This document shows, piece by piece, positions 8,806-16,208 of a stretch of 41,974 bases of DNA. The stretch comes from Nocardiopsis flavescens (GTDB lineage Bacteria > Actinomycetota > Actinomycetes > Streptosporangiales > Streptosporangiaceae). The stretch spans positions 1,508 through 43,481 of the forward strand of contig NZ_FQZK01000037.1 in assembly GCF_900141985.1 (NCBI RefSeq), read 5' to 3'. Each line of letters opens with the position of its first letter. Within the stretch, counting starts at the first letter, position 1. A model generated the notes under the pieces. It saw only the letters and a list, made by a program, of their open reading frames with translations. It ran no database searches and was not told the DNA's origin. The translations under genes were made by a program, and so were the position numbers.

Positions 8806-8836
8806 CACGTGCCTACCGGCGGACCGGCGGCACGTG
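8806..8836. promoter_or_regulatory. Palindrome in the divergent promoter region
   Basis: An 8-bp perfect inverted repeat, CACGTGCC (8806-8813) and GGCACGTG (8829-8836), is separated by 15 bases and extends to 10 bp with one mismatch. It lies about 110 bases upstream of the exporter start and about 195 bases from the hydrolase start. It is a plausible operator for a TetR/MarR-type repressor or a leader hairpin. Nearby, 8985-8993 (TGTGGACAA) is a perfect match to the DnaA box on the minus strand. Confidence 0.4.
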
Positions 8837-9029
8837 TCTGGACGCTTCGGGTGAGGACACGGGACCGAACCTATCCGCCGTCCCGGGGGCGGTGTCCACC
8901 GGTTTTCCCGGGGAGGCCGTCGGGGGAGACCGCCGGGGTGGCCGCGCGGTGCCGCCCCGGGTCGGGACCCGCCGCGATCCGCCCTGTGGACAACGGTTCC
9001 CGGGCCCCGGTCTACGGCACCCTGGAACC

Positions 9030-9857
9030 ATGGATGTGACGGAGGAATTCGAGTGGCGCGGACACCGGATCGCCTGGGGGCGCGGGGGCGAGGGCCCGCC
9101 CCTGGTGCTGTGCCACGGCACGCCGTGGTCCTCGCGCCTGTGGTCGCCGTTCGCCGACGCGCTGTCGCGCGACTTCACCGTGTACCTGTGGGATATGCCG
9201 GGTTACGGAGCCTCGGGCAAGGACCCGGGGCACCCGGTCGACCTCGGCGTGCAGGGCGAGGCGTTCGCGGCGCTGCTGGACCACTGGGAGCTGGACCGCC
9301 CGCGCGTGGTCGCCCACGACTACGGGGGCGCCGTCTCGCTGCGCGCGGCCCTGCTGCACGGCGCCGACTACCTGGCGCTGTGCCTGGTGGACGTGGTCGC
9401 GCTGCGGCCGTGGGGTTCGCCCTTCTTCCGGCTGGTCCGGGAGAACGCGTCCGTGTTCGGCCGGCTCCCGGACGCGGTGCACGAGGGGGCGGTGCGCGCC
9501 TACGTCGCCGGGGCCTCGCACCGGGGGCTGCGCGACGCGGACCTCGACACCCTGGTCGCCCCGTGGCTGGGCGGGGAGGGCAAGGCCGCGTTCTACCGGC
9601 AGATCGCGCAGGCGGACGAGCGGTTCACGGAGGAGCTGGAGCCGGAGCTGGCGCGGACGCCGTTCCCGGTGCACATCGTGTGGGGCACCGAGGACACGTG
9701 GATCCCGGTCGACCGGGCGCACCGGCTGCGGGCGGCGATCCCCGGCAGCACGCTGTCCCTCATCCCGGAGGCCGGCCACCTGATCCAGCTGGACGCCCCG
9801 GTGGCCCTGGCCGACGAACTCCGCCGCTGGGCGACCACCCGACCAGCGACACCGTGA
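9030..9857 (+). CDS. Alpha/beta hydrolase, dehalogenase/epoxide-hydrolase-like
   Basis: 275-residue cytosolic alpha/beta hydrolase. The oxyanion-hole motif is CHGTPWSSRLW (about residue 29). The nucleophile elbow reads AHDYGG (about residue 97), so the nucleophile is Asp rather than Ser, as in haloalkane dehalogenases and epoxide hydrolases. The acid is probably the Asp in GTEDTWIPV, and the catalytic His is in EAGHLIQLD near the C terminus. The lid is around residues 130-200. The substrate cannot be told from sequence. The ATG at 9030 lacks a good ribosome site. It is divergent from the Cmx-type exporter, so co-regulation is possible. Confidence 0.88.
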   Translation: MDVTEEFEWRGHRIAWGRGGEGPPLVLCHGTPWSSRLWSPFADALSRDFTVYLWDMPGYGASGKDPGHPVDLGVQGEAFAALLDHWELDRPRVVAHDYGGAVSLRAALLHGADYLALCLVDVVALRPWGSPFFRLVRENASVFGRLPDAVHEGAVRAYVAGASHRGLRDADLDTLVAPWLGGEGKAAFYRQIAQADERFTEELEPELARTPFPVHIVWGTEDTWIPVDRAHRLRAAIPGSTLSLIPEAGHLIQLDAPVALADELRRWATTRPATP

Positions 9858-10324
9858 GCCCGGCGTGCGCCGGGGCGGGGCGCCGGGGCGGAGCCGCGCG
9901 CGACCGGCCGCATGTCCCAGGCCGTCGCGGCCGGGAAGGCGGGCGGTCCGGCGCATCCGGCTCCGGCGGCCGGTGCAGCGACCGGGCACGGGAAGGCCCC
10001 GAACGGCCACCGCTCCGCGCAGGGCGGTACCCGCCGCGCCCGGAAAGGCGGTCCGCCCCACGCACCCGCTTGCGGCGGCGGGCGGAGCGGCCGAGCGGCA
10101 CAAGAGCGCCCCGAAAGGTGCCCGGTCTTTCCGTAGGGCGCGGCCCACACCCGCGCCCCCGGGGCTGTGGGCGGTCCGGTGGCCCGCCCGCAGCGGGCCG
10201 GCGGGGCTTCCGGTCGGCCGAGGCGGCTCCCGTCAGGCCCCCGCGCGGCACGGATCATGGGCGGCACCCGTCCCCGCTCCGCCCCGCCTCCCGGCCCGGG
10301 TCGAGGAGGGCCGGGTGGACGACG
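9858..10324. other. Intergenic region, no gene seen
   Basis: About 470 bases. A short GC hairpin (9859-9865 with 9868-9874) directly after the hydrolase stop may act as its terminator. The remaining open frames give Arg/Gly/Pro/Ala-rich translations without ribosome sites, so I see no gene here. The stretch separates two converging transcription units. Confidence 0.5.
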
Positions 10325-10624
10325 TCAACGGTGGATCGACGGGAGGTGGTCGACGACGGAACTCGGCACGGAACCGGGCCCGGTGTGCAGGGCGCGCAGG
10401 GCGCGCACCAGGCGCAGGATCTCCTCCGCGCCCTCCGTAGTGCCCTCCGCCAGGTCGTACACCATCTCCAGGGAGGCGATGACCTCTTCCAGGGTCGGCT
10501 GCGCGATGGGCCACTCCCAGCCGGTCGTTCGTGTGCCCGCCCCGCGGTGCGGGCCGCGCGCGCCCTCCCGCTCCTCCCGCAGCAGGAGCAGCGCCTCGTC
10601 CACCGACGCGGGCTCGGGTCTCAT
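10325..10624 (-). CDS. Small hypothetical protein of the whiJ-type cassette
   Basis: 99 residues, mostly charged and helical (VDEALLLLREE and TLEEVIASLEMVYDLAEG), with a central Gly/Arg-rich stretch. The ATG at 10624 overlaps the stop of the upstream gene (ATGA), so translation is probably coupled to it. It is the last of three minus-strand genes that diverge from an XRE regulator. No family recognised. Its position suggests a role linked to that regulatory cassette. Confidence 0.7.
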   Translation of the reverse strand: MRPEPASVDEALLLLREEREGARGPHRGAGTRTTGWEWPIAQPTLEEVIASLEMVYDLAEGTTEGAEEILRLVRALRALHTGPGSVPSSVVDHLPSIHR

Positions 10625-11892
10625 GAGGCGGGTCCCGCGCGCAGGGCGCCCTCGACCCCGAACTCCCCCCGTGCACGGGCGGGGCTCCGGCCGTGGCCCC
10701 GGCCGCGCGCCCGGCTCTGGCCGCCCACCGGGCACGGGTGGGACATGGGGTTGATCGACGTCCACGAGCACCCCTGAGCCGGGCAGGTCCAGTACCCGTC
10801 CGCCACCGGTTCCCCGGGGATCACCACCGCCCTGGCTCCGGGCCTCGGGCCGCGCAGCCGTGTGGTCGCCGACCACGGACCGGTCCCGGTCCCGGCGCCC
10901 ACGGGGACGAACGTCGCCCTGGCGGTACCGGGCGCGGTCTCGATCGCGTGGTCGGCGCCGCCGTCCGGGACCGCAGCGGGTACCGGCACCGGCACCGGCG
11001 CGGGCCTCCTCATCGGCGCCCGGGACCGCGCCGGTCCGGCGTCCGCGGCTACCGGGACGGTCGGTACCGCCGCGTGCCGCCCCGCACACGGGGGCACCGC
11101 GCCGGAGCCGCGCCCCGTACCGGGACCGTCCACGGCGACGGCCCCCTCGCCGCCGCCCGGGGTCGCCGGGCCGTGCGCGTCGACCCCGGCGGCCTGCGCA
11201 CGTGCCGACTCGGGCCCGGGATCGGGCTCCACGGGCATGCGCGACGCGCGGTTGCGCCCCGCGCCCGCCCCGGGCCCATCGGACACACGCGGGTCGAAAC
11301 CCGCTCGTACCGCGTCCGGGGCCGGTTCCCCCACGAAACCGTCCAGGCCGGCCCCCTCCACGGAGTCGGGCGTGTCCGCCACGACCCCGCCGAACAGGCG
11401 CGGTTCCGAGCCCGCCGGCACCACGCCCGGGACCGGTGCCCGCACGGAGCCGTCCGGGCCCGCCCCCTCCACGGGATCGCCCACGCCCGCCGTGTGCGGG
11501 GGCGCCCAGGACCCCGTCACCGCGTCCGGCCCGGACACCGCCGCCGGCCCGGCCGGGGCCGGCACTGCGGCCGTCGTCGCACCCGCCGCGGCCGGGACCG
11601 GCGCCGCCTCCCGGCGCCGGTGCGCTCCGCCGGCGCGCGGTCCGTCGCCGCGTTCCGGCGTCCGCGAGCCCCCCGGGCCCGCGCGGAGCCCACGCTCGGC
11701 CTCCCGCAACCGTTCCATCAGCCCCTCCGCCGTGGGCGAGCCCTGCCAGCGGACCGCGGCCGTCCCCTGGTAGAACGCCACGTACGCGCGCAGGCCCGGA
11801 GCCCACATCACCGTCCACGTCCGGCCCGCCTCGGCGTTGAGCCGCCGGGCCGCCTCGTACTGTTCGCCGTCGTCCACTCGGTTCCAGGCCAT
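10621..11892 (-). CDS. Long low-complexity protein with terminal Cys motif
   Basis: About 423 residues. The N-terminal ~75 residues look folded (EQYEAARRLNAEAGRTWTVM, then AYVAFYQGTAAVRWQGSP, ending in a helix rich in Arg and Glu). About 270 residues of Gly/Pro/Ala/Val-rich, probably disordered linker follow. Near the C terminus comes a short piece with CPAQGC and, 11 residues on, HPCP, which could bind zinc. The start is ATG 11892; a GTG at 11904 overlapping the previous stop (GTGA) is a real alternative. It is downstream of the RsbW-like gene and coupled to the next one. Function unknown; an adaptor between the ATPase and another partner is only a guess. Confidence 0.6.
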   Translation of the reverse strand: MAWNRVDDGEQYEAARRLNAEAGRTWTVMWAPGLRAYVAFYQGTAAVRWQGSPTAEGLMERLREAERGLRAGPGGSRTPERGDGPRAGGAHRRREAAPVPAAAGATTAAVPAPAGPAAVSGPDAVTGSWAPPHTAGVGDPVEGAGPDGSVRAPVPGVVPAGSEPRLFGGVVADTPDSVEGAGLDGFVGEPAPDAVRAGFDPRVSDGPGAGAGRNRASRMPVEPDPGPESARAQAAGVDAHGPATPGGGEGAVAVDGPGTGRGSGAVPPCAGRHAAVPTVPVAADAGPARSRAPMRRPAPVPVPVPAAVPDGGADHAIETAPGTARATFVPVGAGTGTGPWSATTRLRGPRPGARAVVIPGEPVADGYWTCPAQGCSWTSINPMSHPCPVGGQSRARGRGHGRSPARARGEFGVEGALRAGPAS

Positions 11893-11900
11893 GGCCGGGG

Positions 11901-12470
11901 TCACCCTCGATCCAGCTCGAACCACACCGTGGTCCGTCCGTCCTCGCAGACGGCCCCCCACCGGTCCGCCTGGAGCGCGACCAGCCTCAGGCCGAAACCG
12001 CCCTCGCGTTCCAGGTCCTGCTCGCGTACGCGGGGTTTCCCGGAGCCGTCGCGGGCCCCCTGGTCGGTCACCCGGACCCGCACGCACCCCCGCAGCCGGT
12101 ACAGCGCCACGACGACCGTGCCTCCCGGCAGTCCGCTGCGCGTGTGCCGGACGGCGTTGGTGAACAGCTCGCTCACCAGACCCTGGAGGACGTCGGTCCG
12201 CTCCCCGGGCAGCAGGGCGAGTTCGGCGAGCCGCCGGCGCACCTCCCCCGTCCGCTCGGGAACGCCCGGGACCGTGAGGGAGTGCTCCAGTCCACCGCTC
12301 GCGACGTCCAGGACAATCGCGGCCCGGCCGCACGGGGCGGGCGTGCGCCGCGAGGGCGGCACGGGGCCGGGTGGCTCCGGACTGGGCGGGCGGGGCACCA
12401 GTTCTTCGACGTCGTCGCTGGAAGCCGTGTTCTGCTCTTGACGGGGTTCCATGCGGGTCACCGATCCCAT
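11901..12470 (-). CDS. RsbW-like ATP-binding (anti-sigma type) protein
   Basis: 189 residues. After a Pro-rich N-terminal stretch of about 60 residues, the C-terminal ~120 residues show the GHKL fold: N-box VSELFTNAVRHT, G1 box VTDQGARD and G2 box GGFGLRLV. Proteins of this type (HATPase_c_2) act as serine kinases or anti-sigma factors, or sit in actinobacterial development cassettes beside XRE/DUF397 genes (the abaA/whiJ arrangement). The ATG at 12470 has GGAAGAG 8 bases upstream. It is divergent from the XRE gene at 12714, and its leader contains a strong hairpin at 12528-12558. Confidence 0.82.
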   Translation of the reverse strand: MGSVTRMEPRQEQNTASSDDVEELVPRPPSPEPPGPVPPSRRTPAPCGRAAIVLDVASGGLEHSLTVPGVPERTGEVRRRLAELALLPGERTDVLQGLVSELFTNAVRHTRSGLPGGTVVVALYRLRGCVRVRVTDQGARDGSGKPRVREQDLEREGGFGLRLVALQADRWGAVCEDGRTTVWFELDRG

Positions 12471-12527
12471 TCTGTGCTCTTCCGCCTTCCGCATCGTTGT
12501 CCGACGACGCCAAGAACCACCCAGAAG

Positions 12528-12558
12528 AACCGAGAAGGGTACAAAGACCCTTTCGGTT
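12528..12558 (-). promoter_or_regulatory. Hairpin or operator in the ATPase gene leader
   Basis: 12528-12540 pairs with 12547-12558 (12 bp with one bulged base, 6-base loop). It lies 58-88 bases upstream of the start at 12470. It could be an attenuator in the leader RNA or a DNA operator. There is no T-run directly after it in either direction. Confidence 0.45.
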
Positions 12559-12614
12559 ACCGTGCGCCTTCGTGACAACACCTTGAGGTAGCCGTTTGGG
12601 AAAAGGCCAGCGAA

Positions 12615-12660
12615 TCAACCACAGGGACAACATTTCGGTGAATCGGTTGCGAGTGGTTGA
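12615..12660. promoter_or_regulatory. Inverted repeat before the XRE gene
   Basis: TCAACCAC (12615-12622) and GTGGTTGA (12653-12660) form a perfect 8-bp inverted repeat with centres 38 bp apart, in the unusually A/T-rich divergent region 54-99 bases before the XRE start. Good candidate binding site for the XRE protein itself. Confidence 0.4.
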
Positions 12661-12713
12661 GAAGGCGTTGCATCGTGGTTATCCCCGGTTTCCTTCGCTT
12701 GGACAGGTGACGA

Positions 12714-13586
12714 ATGTCGGATCGCCGCAAGCCCGAATGGGCCAAGGTGGGCAAGGAACTCGCGGCCCTGCGCCGCACCGCCAAGCTGACCCAGGCGGAG
12801 CTCGCGCCTTACGCCAACGTGGTTGCCGCGCACGTGTCCGCTTGGGAGAACGGCAAGCGGGGCATGAGCGAGGAGCAGGTCTTCCGGCTCGACCGGGCCC
12901 TCTCGGCCAACGGCCAGCTGACCCGCGCCTGGGAGAGAAGCCAGGAGACCGAAACCATCCCACCCTGGTACAAAAAGGTCCCGAAGCTGGAACAGAAGTC
13001 AACCGAACTCCGGGAGTACCAGTCCCAGATTTTTCCGGGACTCATCCAGACCCCCGAGTACGCCCGCACAACGATTCGCGACGCATTGCCGTGGGCCAGT
13101 GCCACCGAGGTGGAAGAGATGGTGCTGGCGAGGCAAAAGAGGCAAGAGATACTTGTGAGGGACCACCCTCCGCTAGTGTCTATCGTGGTAGAGGCGTTCG
13201 TCCTAGACCTCGTCATGGGGGACGAAACTACCCAAATCGCCCAGTTGAACTGGGTCCTGCAGCTTGTCGAGGAAGGAAGGATCCGCTTCCAGGTCACCCC
13301 TCCGCGTTCCCAGTACCATCCCGGGACCGCAGGCCCGTTCCGGATCTACACCTTCCCCGGCGATCCGCCGACGGCCTCCGCCGAGTACGCAGGCGGCGAG
13401 GTGCTCATGGACGATCAGGAGACCGTGCAGAAGCGCATGACCATCTTCGGGCTTCTGCAAGCCGAGGCACTGCCGATGGGGGCCAGCGTTGAATACGTCA
13501 GGAAGGTCAGGGAAAGCATTGAAGAGCAGGCACGAGCTCGGGCAGCCGCCGTGGCACAAGAGCAGCTACAGCTCCGGCGAGGGTAG
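12714..13586 (+). CDS. XRE-family regulator with DUF5753 domain
   Basis: 290 residues. The N-terminal helix-turn-helix is at about residues 10-68 (GKELAALRRTAKLTQAEL, then HVSAWENGKRGMS). From about 95 onwards is the DUF5753 region (EYQSQIFPGLIQTPEYARTT), typical of Streptomyces WhiJ-like and Scr1-type regulators. In those systems the XRE protein binds near its own cassette, and a small DUF397 protein relieves or modifies its action. The ATG at 12714 has AGGTGA upstream. The DUF397 gene overlaps its 3' end. The first part of the gene is less GC-biased than its neighbours. Confidence in the family is high; the target genes are unknown. Confidence 0.93.
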   Translation: MSDRRKPEWAKVGKELAALRRTAKLTQAELAPYANVVAAHVSAWENGKRGMSEEQVFRLDRALSANGQLTRAWERSQETETIPPWYKKVPKLEQKSTELREYQSQIFPGLIQTPEYARTTIRDALPWASATEVEEMVLARQKRQEILVRDHPPLVSIVVEAFVLDLVMGDETTQIAQLNWVLQLVEEGRIRFQVTPPRSQYHPGTAGPFRIYTFPGDPPTASAEYAGGEVLMDDQETVQKRMTIFGLLQAEALPMGASVEYVRKVRESIEEQARARAAAVAQEQLQLRRG

Positions 13587-13713
13587 CTGCGTGGAGGTCT
13601 CCGAGGGGCCGAGCACCCTCGTCAGGGACACCCAGAACCGCCCCCTCGGGCACATCGACTACTCCGCGCGCGCGTGGACGGTCTTCCTCCGGGGCGTGAA
13701 GTCCCACGTCTGA
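13519..13713 (+). CDS. DUF397 small protein
   Basis: 64 residues with the DUF397 signature PPWHKSSYSSGEGSCVEV, then LVRDTQNRPLG and a C-terminal AWTVFLRGVK. It is the usual partner of XRE-DUF5753 regulators; in Streptomyces such pairs behave like regulator and antagonist. It overlaps the XRE gene by 68 bases in another frame. TTG 13519 has GGGAAAG directly upstream and gives the usual family length; a TTG at 13489 is the alternative. A perfect intrinsic terminator follows 211 bases downstream. Confidence 0.85.
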   Translation: MKSRHELGQPPWHKSSYSSGEGSCVEVSEGPSTLVRDTQNRPLGHIDYSARAWTVFLRGVKSHV

Positions 13714-13780
13714 GTCCGGGTGGACGACCACCGCGCGGGACGACCGGCTCCAGAGCGGTCGCCGCACCGCCGCGGGCGTC

Positions 13781-13846
13781 GGCACCGAGGTCTCCGGAGG
13801 GCTCCCCGTCCTTGCCCGCGACACCCGGAACACCCTCCGGGACACC
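13781..13846 (+). pseudogene. Possible DUF397 gene remnant
   Basis: Read in the frame starting at 13781, the translation TEVSGGLPVLARDTRN aligns without gaps to VEVSEGPSTLVRDTQN of the intact DUF397 protein; 40 of 66 bases match 13588-13653. The flanking W-x-KSSYS and C-terminal W..F parts are missing, and there is no start codon with a ribosome site. It looks like the decayed remains of a tandem duplicate. Confidence 0.4.
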
Positions 13847-13923
13847 TCGGCCGTGACCCCGGCGCCCGGGCGGCTCCACCGCGCGGTGCGAGAACCCGGA
13901 CCCACGGGCTCGGCCCCCGCCCG

Positions 13924-13962
13924 ACGGCCGACCGGTATCCACCGGTCGGCCGTTCCTTTTTT
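13924..13962 (+). terminator. Intrinsic terminator of the XRE-DUF397 unit
   Basis: A perfect 13-bp stem (13924-13936 with 13941-13953), loop ATCC, then TCC and six T. This is the most canonical rho-independent terminator in the window, oriented to end plus-strand transcription. The following ~60 bases are unusually A/T-rich for this DNA. Confidence 0.92.
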
Positions 13963-14121
13963 CCCGGTCCGGAATTCTCTTCCGCCATGAAATTATCGAT
14001 AAGCATCCAATTCAGTCATTCACCATCGCTCCCTCGGATTCCCGGGAGCACCGGGCGCCCCCTGGCGCCGTGACCGGCGCGGCGGCCCGCCAAGGCTCCG
14101 GGCGCCGTCGCCCCGAGCGCC

Positions 14122-14892
14122 TCAGGGCCCGCTGCGGAACCGCGCGATGTACTCCCCCGGGGTCATCCCGAAGTGCCCCTTGAACACCCGCCGGAAGGCG
14201 CTCGTGCTGGTGTAGCCGACCCGGCGCGCCACGGCGTCGAGCAGCGTGTGCGAGCGGAGCAGGATGCCCGCCGCCTCCATCCTGTTCCTGATCCGCCACT
14301 GGCGCAGGGTCATGCCCGTCTGCGCCAGGAAGGCCCGCTCGATCGTGCGCGCGGAGGAGTGCACGGACGCGGCCAGCTCGTTCACGCTGCGGTCGTCCCC
14401 GGGGTTGAACCGCAGGGACTCCGCCACCAGCAGGGCCGACTCGGTGGTCGGCAGGGGCAGCGCCGTGACCAGGACCGGCCGCTCCTCGATCAGCGCGAGG
14501 ATCTGGCGGGCGATGTTCACGTTGGGCCGGATGAGGCTGTAGCTCGCCTGGATGAACCCCAGGAACAGGGTGCGCAGGTCGCGGTCGACCGTGATGGCGG
14601 TCGACTCCCGCAGCGTGGTGGCCGTGACGGCGACGTCGAAGAACATCGGCAGCAGCACCGAGTTCTCCCGCACGGTGAACGCGTGCGGGGTGCGGGCCGG
14701 GAGCCAGAGCGCGTGGCCCGACGCCAGGACGCGCGGCTCCCCGTCGATCGTGAAGTCCGACTCGCCCCGGGCCTGCCAGAGCAGGAGGTGCTTGTCGTCC
14801 TCGATCATCCCCTCCAGGGAGACGGGGGGAAGGTGGACCCGCCAGGGGGAGCCCGCGGCCGACCCGGATTCCGGCACTCGTGGTTTCGGCAT
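14122..14892 (-). CDS. AraC-family regulator of the siderophore locus
   Basis: 256 residues. The N-terminal ~150 residues form a cupin-like sensing domain (LLLWQARGESDFTIDGEPRV, then ALWLPARTPHAFTV). The C-terminal ~100 residues carry the two AraC helix-turn-helix motifs (VNELAASVHSSARTIERAFL and VARRVGYTSTSAFRRVFKGH, ending FGMTPGEYIARF). It is divergent from a siderophore uptake operon; AraC proteins in this position usually sense the ferri-siderophore and activate uptake. The ATG at 14892 has only a weak G-rich site. Two 10-bp direct repeats 21 bp apart, upstream of its start, are probable binding sites. Confidence 0.9.
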   Translation of the reverse strand: MPKPRVPESGSAAGSPWRVHLPPVSLEGMIEDDKHLLLWQARGESDFTIDGEPRVLASGHALWLPARTPHAFTVRENSVLLPMFFDVAVTATTLRESTAITVDRDLRTLFLGFIQASYSLIRPNVNIARQILALIEERPVLVTALPLPTTESALLVAESLRFNPGDDRSVNELAASVHSSARTIERAFLAQTGMTLRQWRIRNRMEAAGILLRSHTLLDAVARRVGYTSTSAFRRVFKGHFGMTPGEYIARFRSGP

Positions 14893-14936
14893 GGCCCCCA
14901 GCCTGGTCCGGAGCGGCGTGCGCCGGAACGCGCTGC

Positions 14937-14967
14937 CGCAAACTGCACCCACCCTGTCGCAAACTGC
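14937..14967. promoter_or_regulatory. Direct repeats, likely AraC-protein binding sites
   Basis: CGCAAACTGC occurs at 14937-14946 and again at 14958-14967, identical and exactly 21 bp (two helical turns) apart. AraC-family activators typically bind such directly repeated half-sites. They lie 45-75 bases upstream of the AraC start and just upstream of the iron box on the uptake-operon side. Confidence 0.6.
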
Positions 14968-14976
14968 GTCCCGCAT

Positions 14977-14999
14977 AAGGATAGGTTTACCTAACCTTA
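14977..14999. promoter_or_regulatory. Iron box (DmdR/IdeR-type operator)
   Basis: 14981-14999 on the minus strand reads TAAGGTTAGGTAAACCTAT, matching the actinobacterial IdeR/DmdR consensus TTAGGTTAGGCTAACCTAA at 15 of 19 positions. The site is an interrupted palindrome spanning 14977-14998. It lies about 80 bases before the binding-protein gene. Iron-loaded DmdR/IdeR would repress here, consistent with iron-starvation induction of the uptake operon. Confidence 0.85.
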
Positions 15000-15079
15000 T
15001 CGTCAGGGGATCTCACCCGGCCGCGCCCGCCCCCCGCCGCGGCCCGCACACCCCTGCCCCGGACCACGAGAGGACTCCC

Positions 15080-16135
15080 ATGACCGTCACCACCCCCGTC
15101 CCCCGGAGACCGCGGGCGCTGCCCGCGCTGGCGCTGGCGGCCGTGGTCGCGCTGTCCGGCTGTGCCTCGCCGGACGGCGCGGACCCCGAGGGGGCGCCGG
15201 AGGGCCCGGCCGCCGACCTGCTCCCGGCGGCCGAGGGGACCACGGAGTACCCGCTGACGCTGACCACCTGGGCCGGGGAGACCGTCCTGGAGGAGCGGCC
15301 CGAGCGCGTGGCGGTCATCGGGTTCTCCCCCAACCTGGACGCGCTGGAGGCGATCGGCGCGACGCCGGTCTACGCCCTGAGCGACGAGGACTGGGAGTGG
15401 CGGGACCCGGAGTGGCTCTCCGGCGTCGAGGTCGTGGACACCGCCACCCGCCGCGACCCCCTCAACTTCGAGGGGATCGCCGCGTCCGCGCCCGACCTCA
15501 TCGTCGCCGCCAACTTCATCTTCGACGAGAACGACTACGAGCGGCTGAGCGACATCGCCCCGGTCCTGGACAACCCCGAGCAGGTCGAGGGCGACCAGAT
15601 CGACTGGCGCGAGACCCAGCGCATGGTCGGCGAGGCCCTGGACCTGGGCGCCGCGGCCGAGGAGGCGATCGACGGGGCAGAGCAGGCGGTCGGGGCCGTG
15701 GCGGCCGAGCACCCGGAGTTCGCGGGCCGGACCATCACCATCGCCTACGACTACGCCGAGACCGGCATGGACTACTACACCGTGACGGGCGGCACCGCCG
15801 AGGGCATCGTCGGGCAGCTGGGCTTCGAGCCGAACCCGCTCGCGGAGGAGTTCGTCGCCGACCCCGGGGTGTCCGAGGAGCGGCTGGGCCTGCTCGACGC
15901 CGACCTGCTCGTCGTGTTCTACAACAACGACGCCGACCGGCGGGCGCGCGAGGAGGGCGAGCTCTTCCGGACGCTGGCACCGGTCGCCGAGGACCGCTAC
16001 GTCTCCGTCCTCTCCGACGAGGAGGGGTCGGGCGGCAACGCCACGTGGGTGCTGCGGCGCGGCGCGAGCGCGCTGAGCGTGCCCTGGGCCGTCGAGGTGG
16101 TGGCCGGCTGGGCCGAGGAGGTCGACCTCGCCTGA
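15080..16135 (+). CDS. Ferri-siderophore-binding lipoprotein of an ABC importer
   Basis: 351 residues. An N-terminal signal ends in lipobox LSGC (Cys about residue 30). A Periplas_BP_2 (FhuD/FepB-like) fold follows: PERVAVIGFSPNLDALEAIG (about 75-95), APDLIVAANF, and a C-terminal ALSVPWAVEVVAGW. It should capture ferric siderophore outside the membrane and hand it to the FecCD permeases encoded next. The ATG at 15080 has AGAGGA at good spacing. The iron box and AraC-type repeats just upstream indicate iron-regulated expression. Which siderophore it binds cannot be told. Confidence 0.92.
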   Translation: MTVTTPVPRRPRALPALALAAVVALSGCASPDGADPEGAPEGPAADLLPAAEGTTEYPLTLTTWAGETVLEERPERVAVIGFSPNLDALEAIGATPVYALSDEDWEWRDPEWLSGVEVVDTATRRDPLNFEGIAASAPDLIVAANFIFDENDYERLSDIAPVLDNPEQVEGDQIDWRETQRMVGEALDLGAAAEEAIDGAEQAVGAVAAEHPEFAGRTITIAYDYAETGMDYYTVTGGTAEGIVGQLGFEPNPLAEEFVADPGVSEERLGLLDADLLVVFYNNDADRRAREEGELFRTLAPVAEDRYVSVLSDEEGSGGNATWVLRRGASALSVPWAVEVVAGWAEEVDLA

Positions 16136-16208
16136 CCGGGCGCGGACCCCTCGGAGCAGTCGGACCCCGGAGAAGAAGAGGTGGCTCTCCCGTGTCAGGG
16201 ACGAGAAC

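Noticed and set aside
9912..10136. 74-codon plus-strand frame after the hydrolase gene
   Set aside because: No ribosome site, composition-driven Gly/Ala/Arg translation, no domain.
10862..11773. Plus-strand frame opposite the low-complexity gene
   Set aside because: It has no ribosome site or domain, and the minus-strand frame is linked by overlaps to genes on both sides. Some doubt remains because both strands give low-complexity products.
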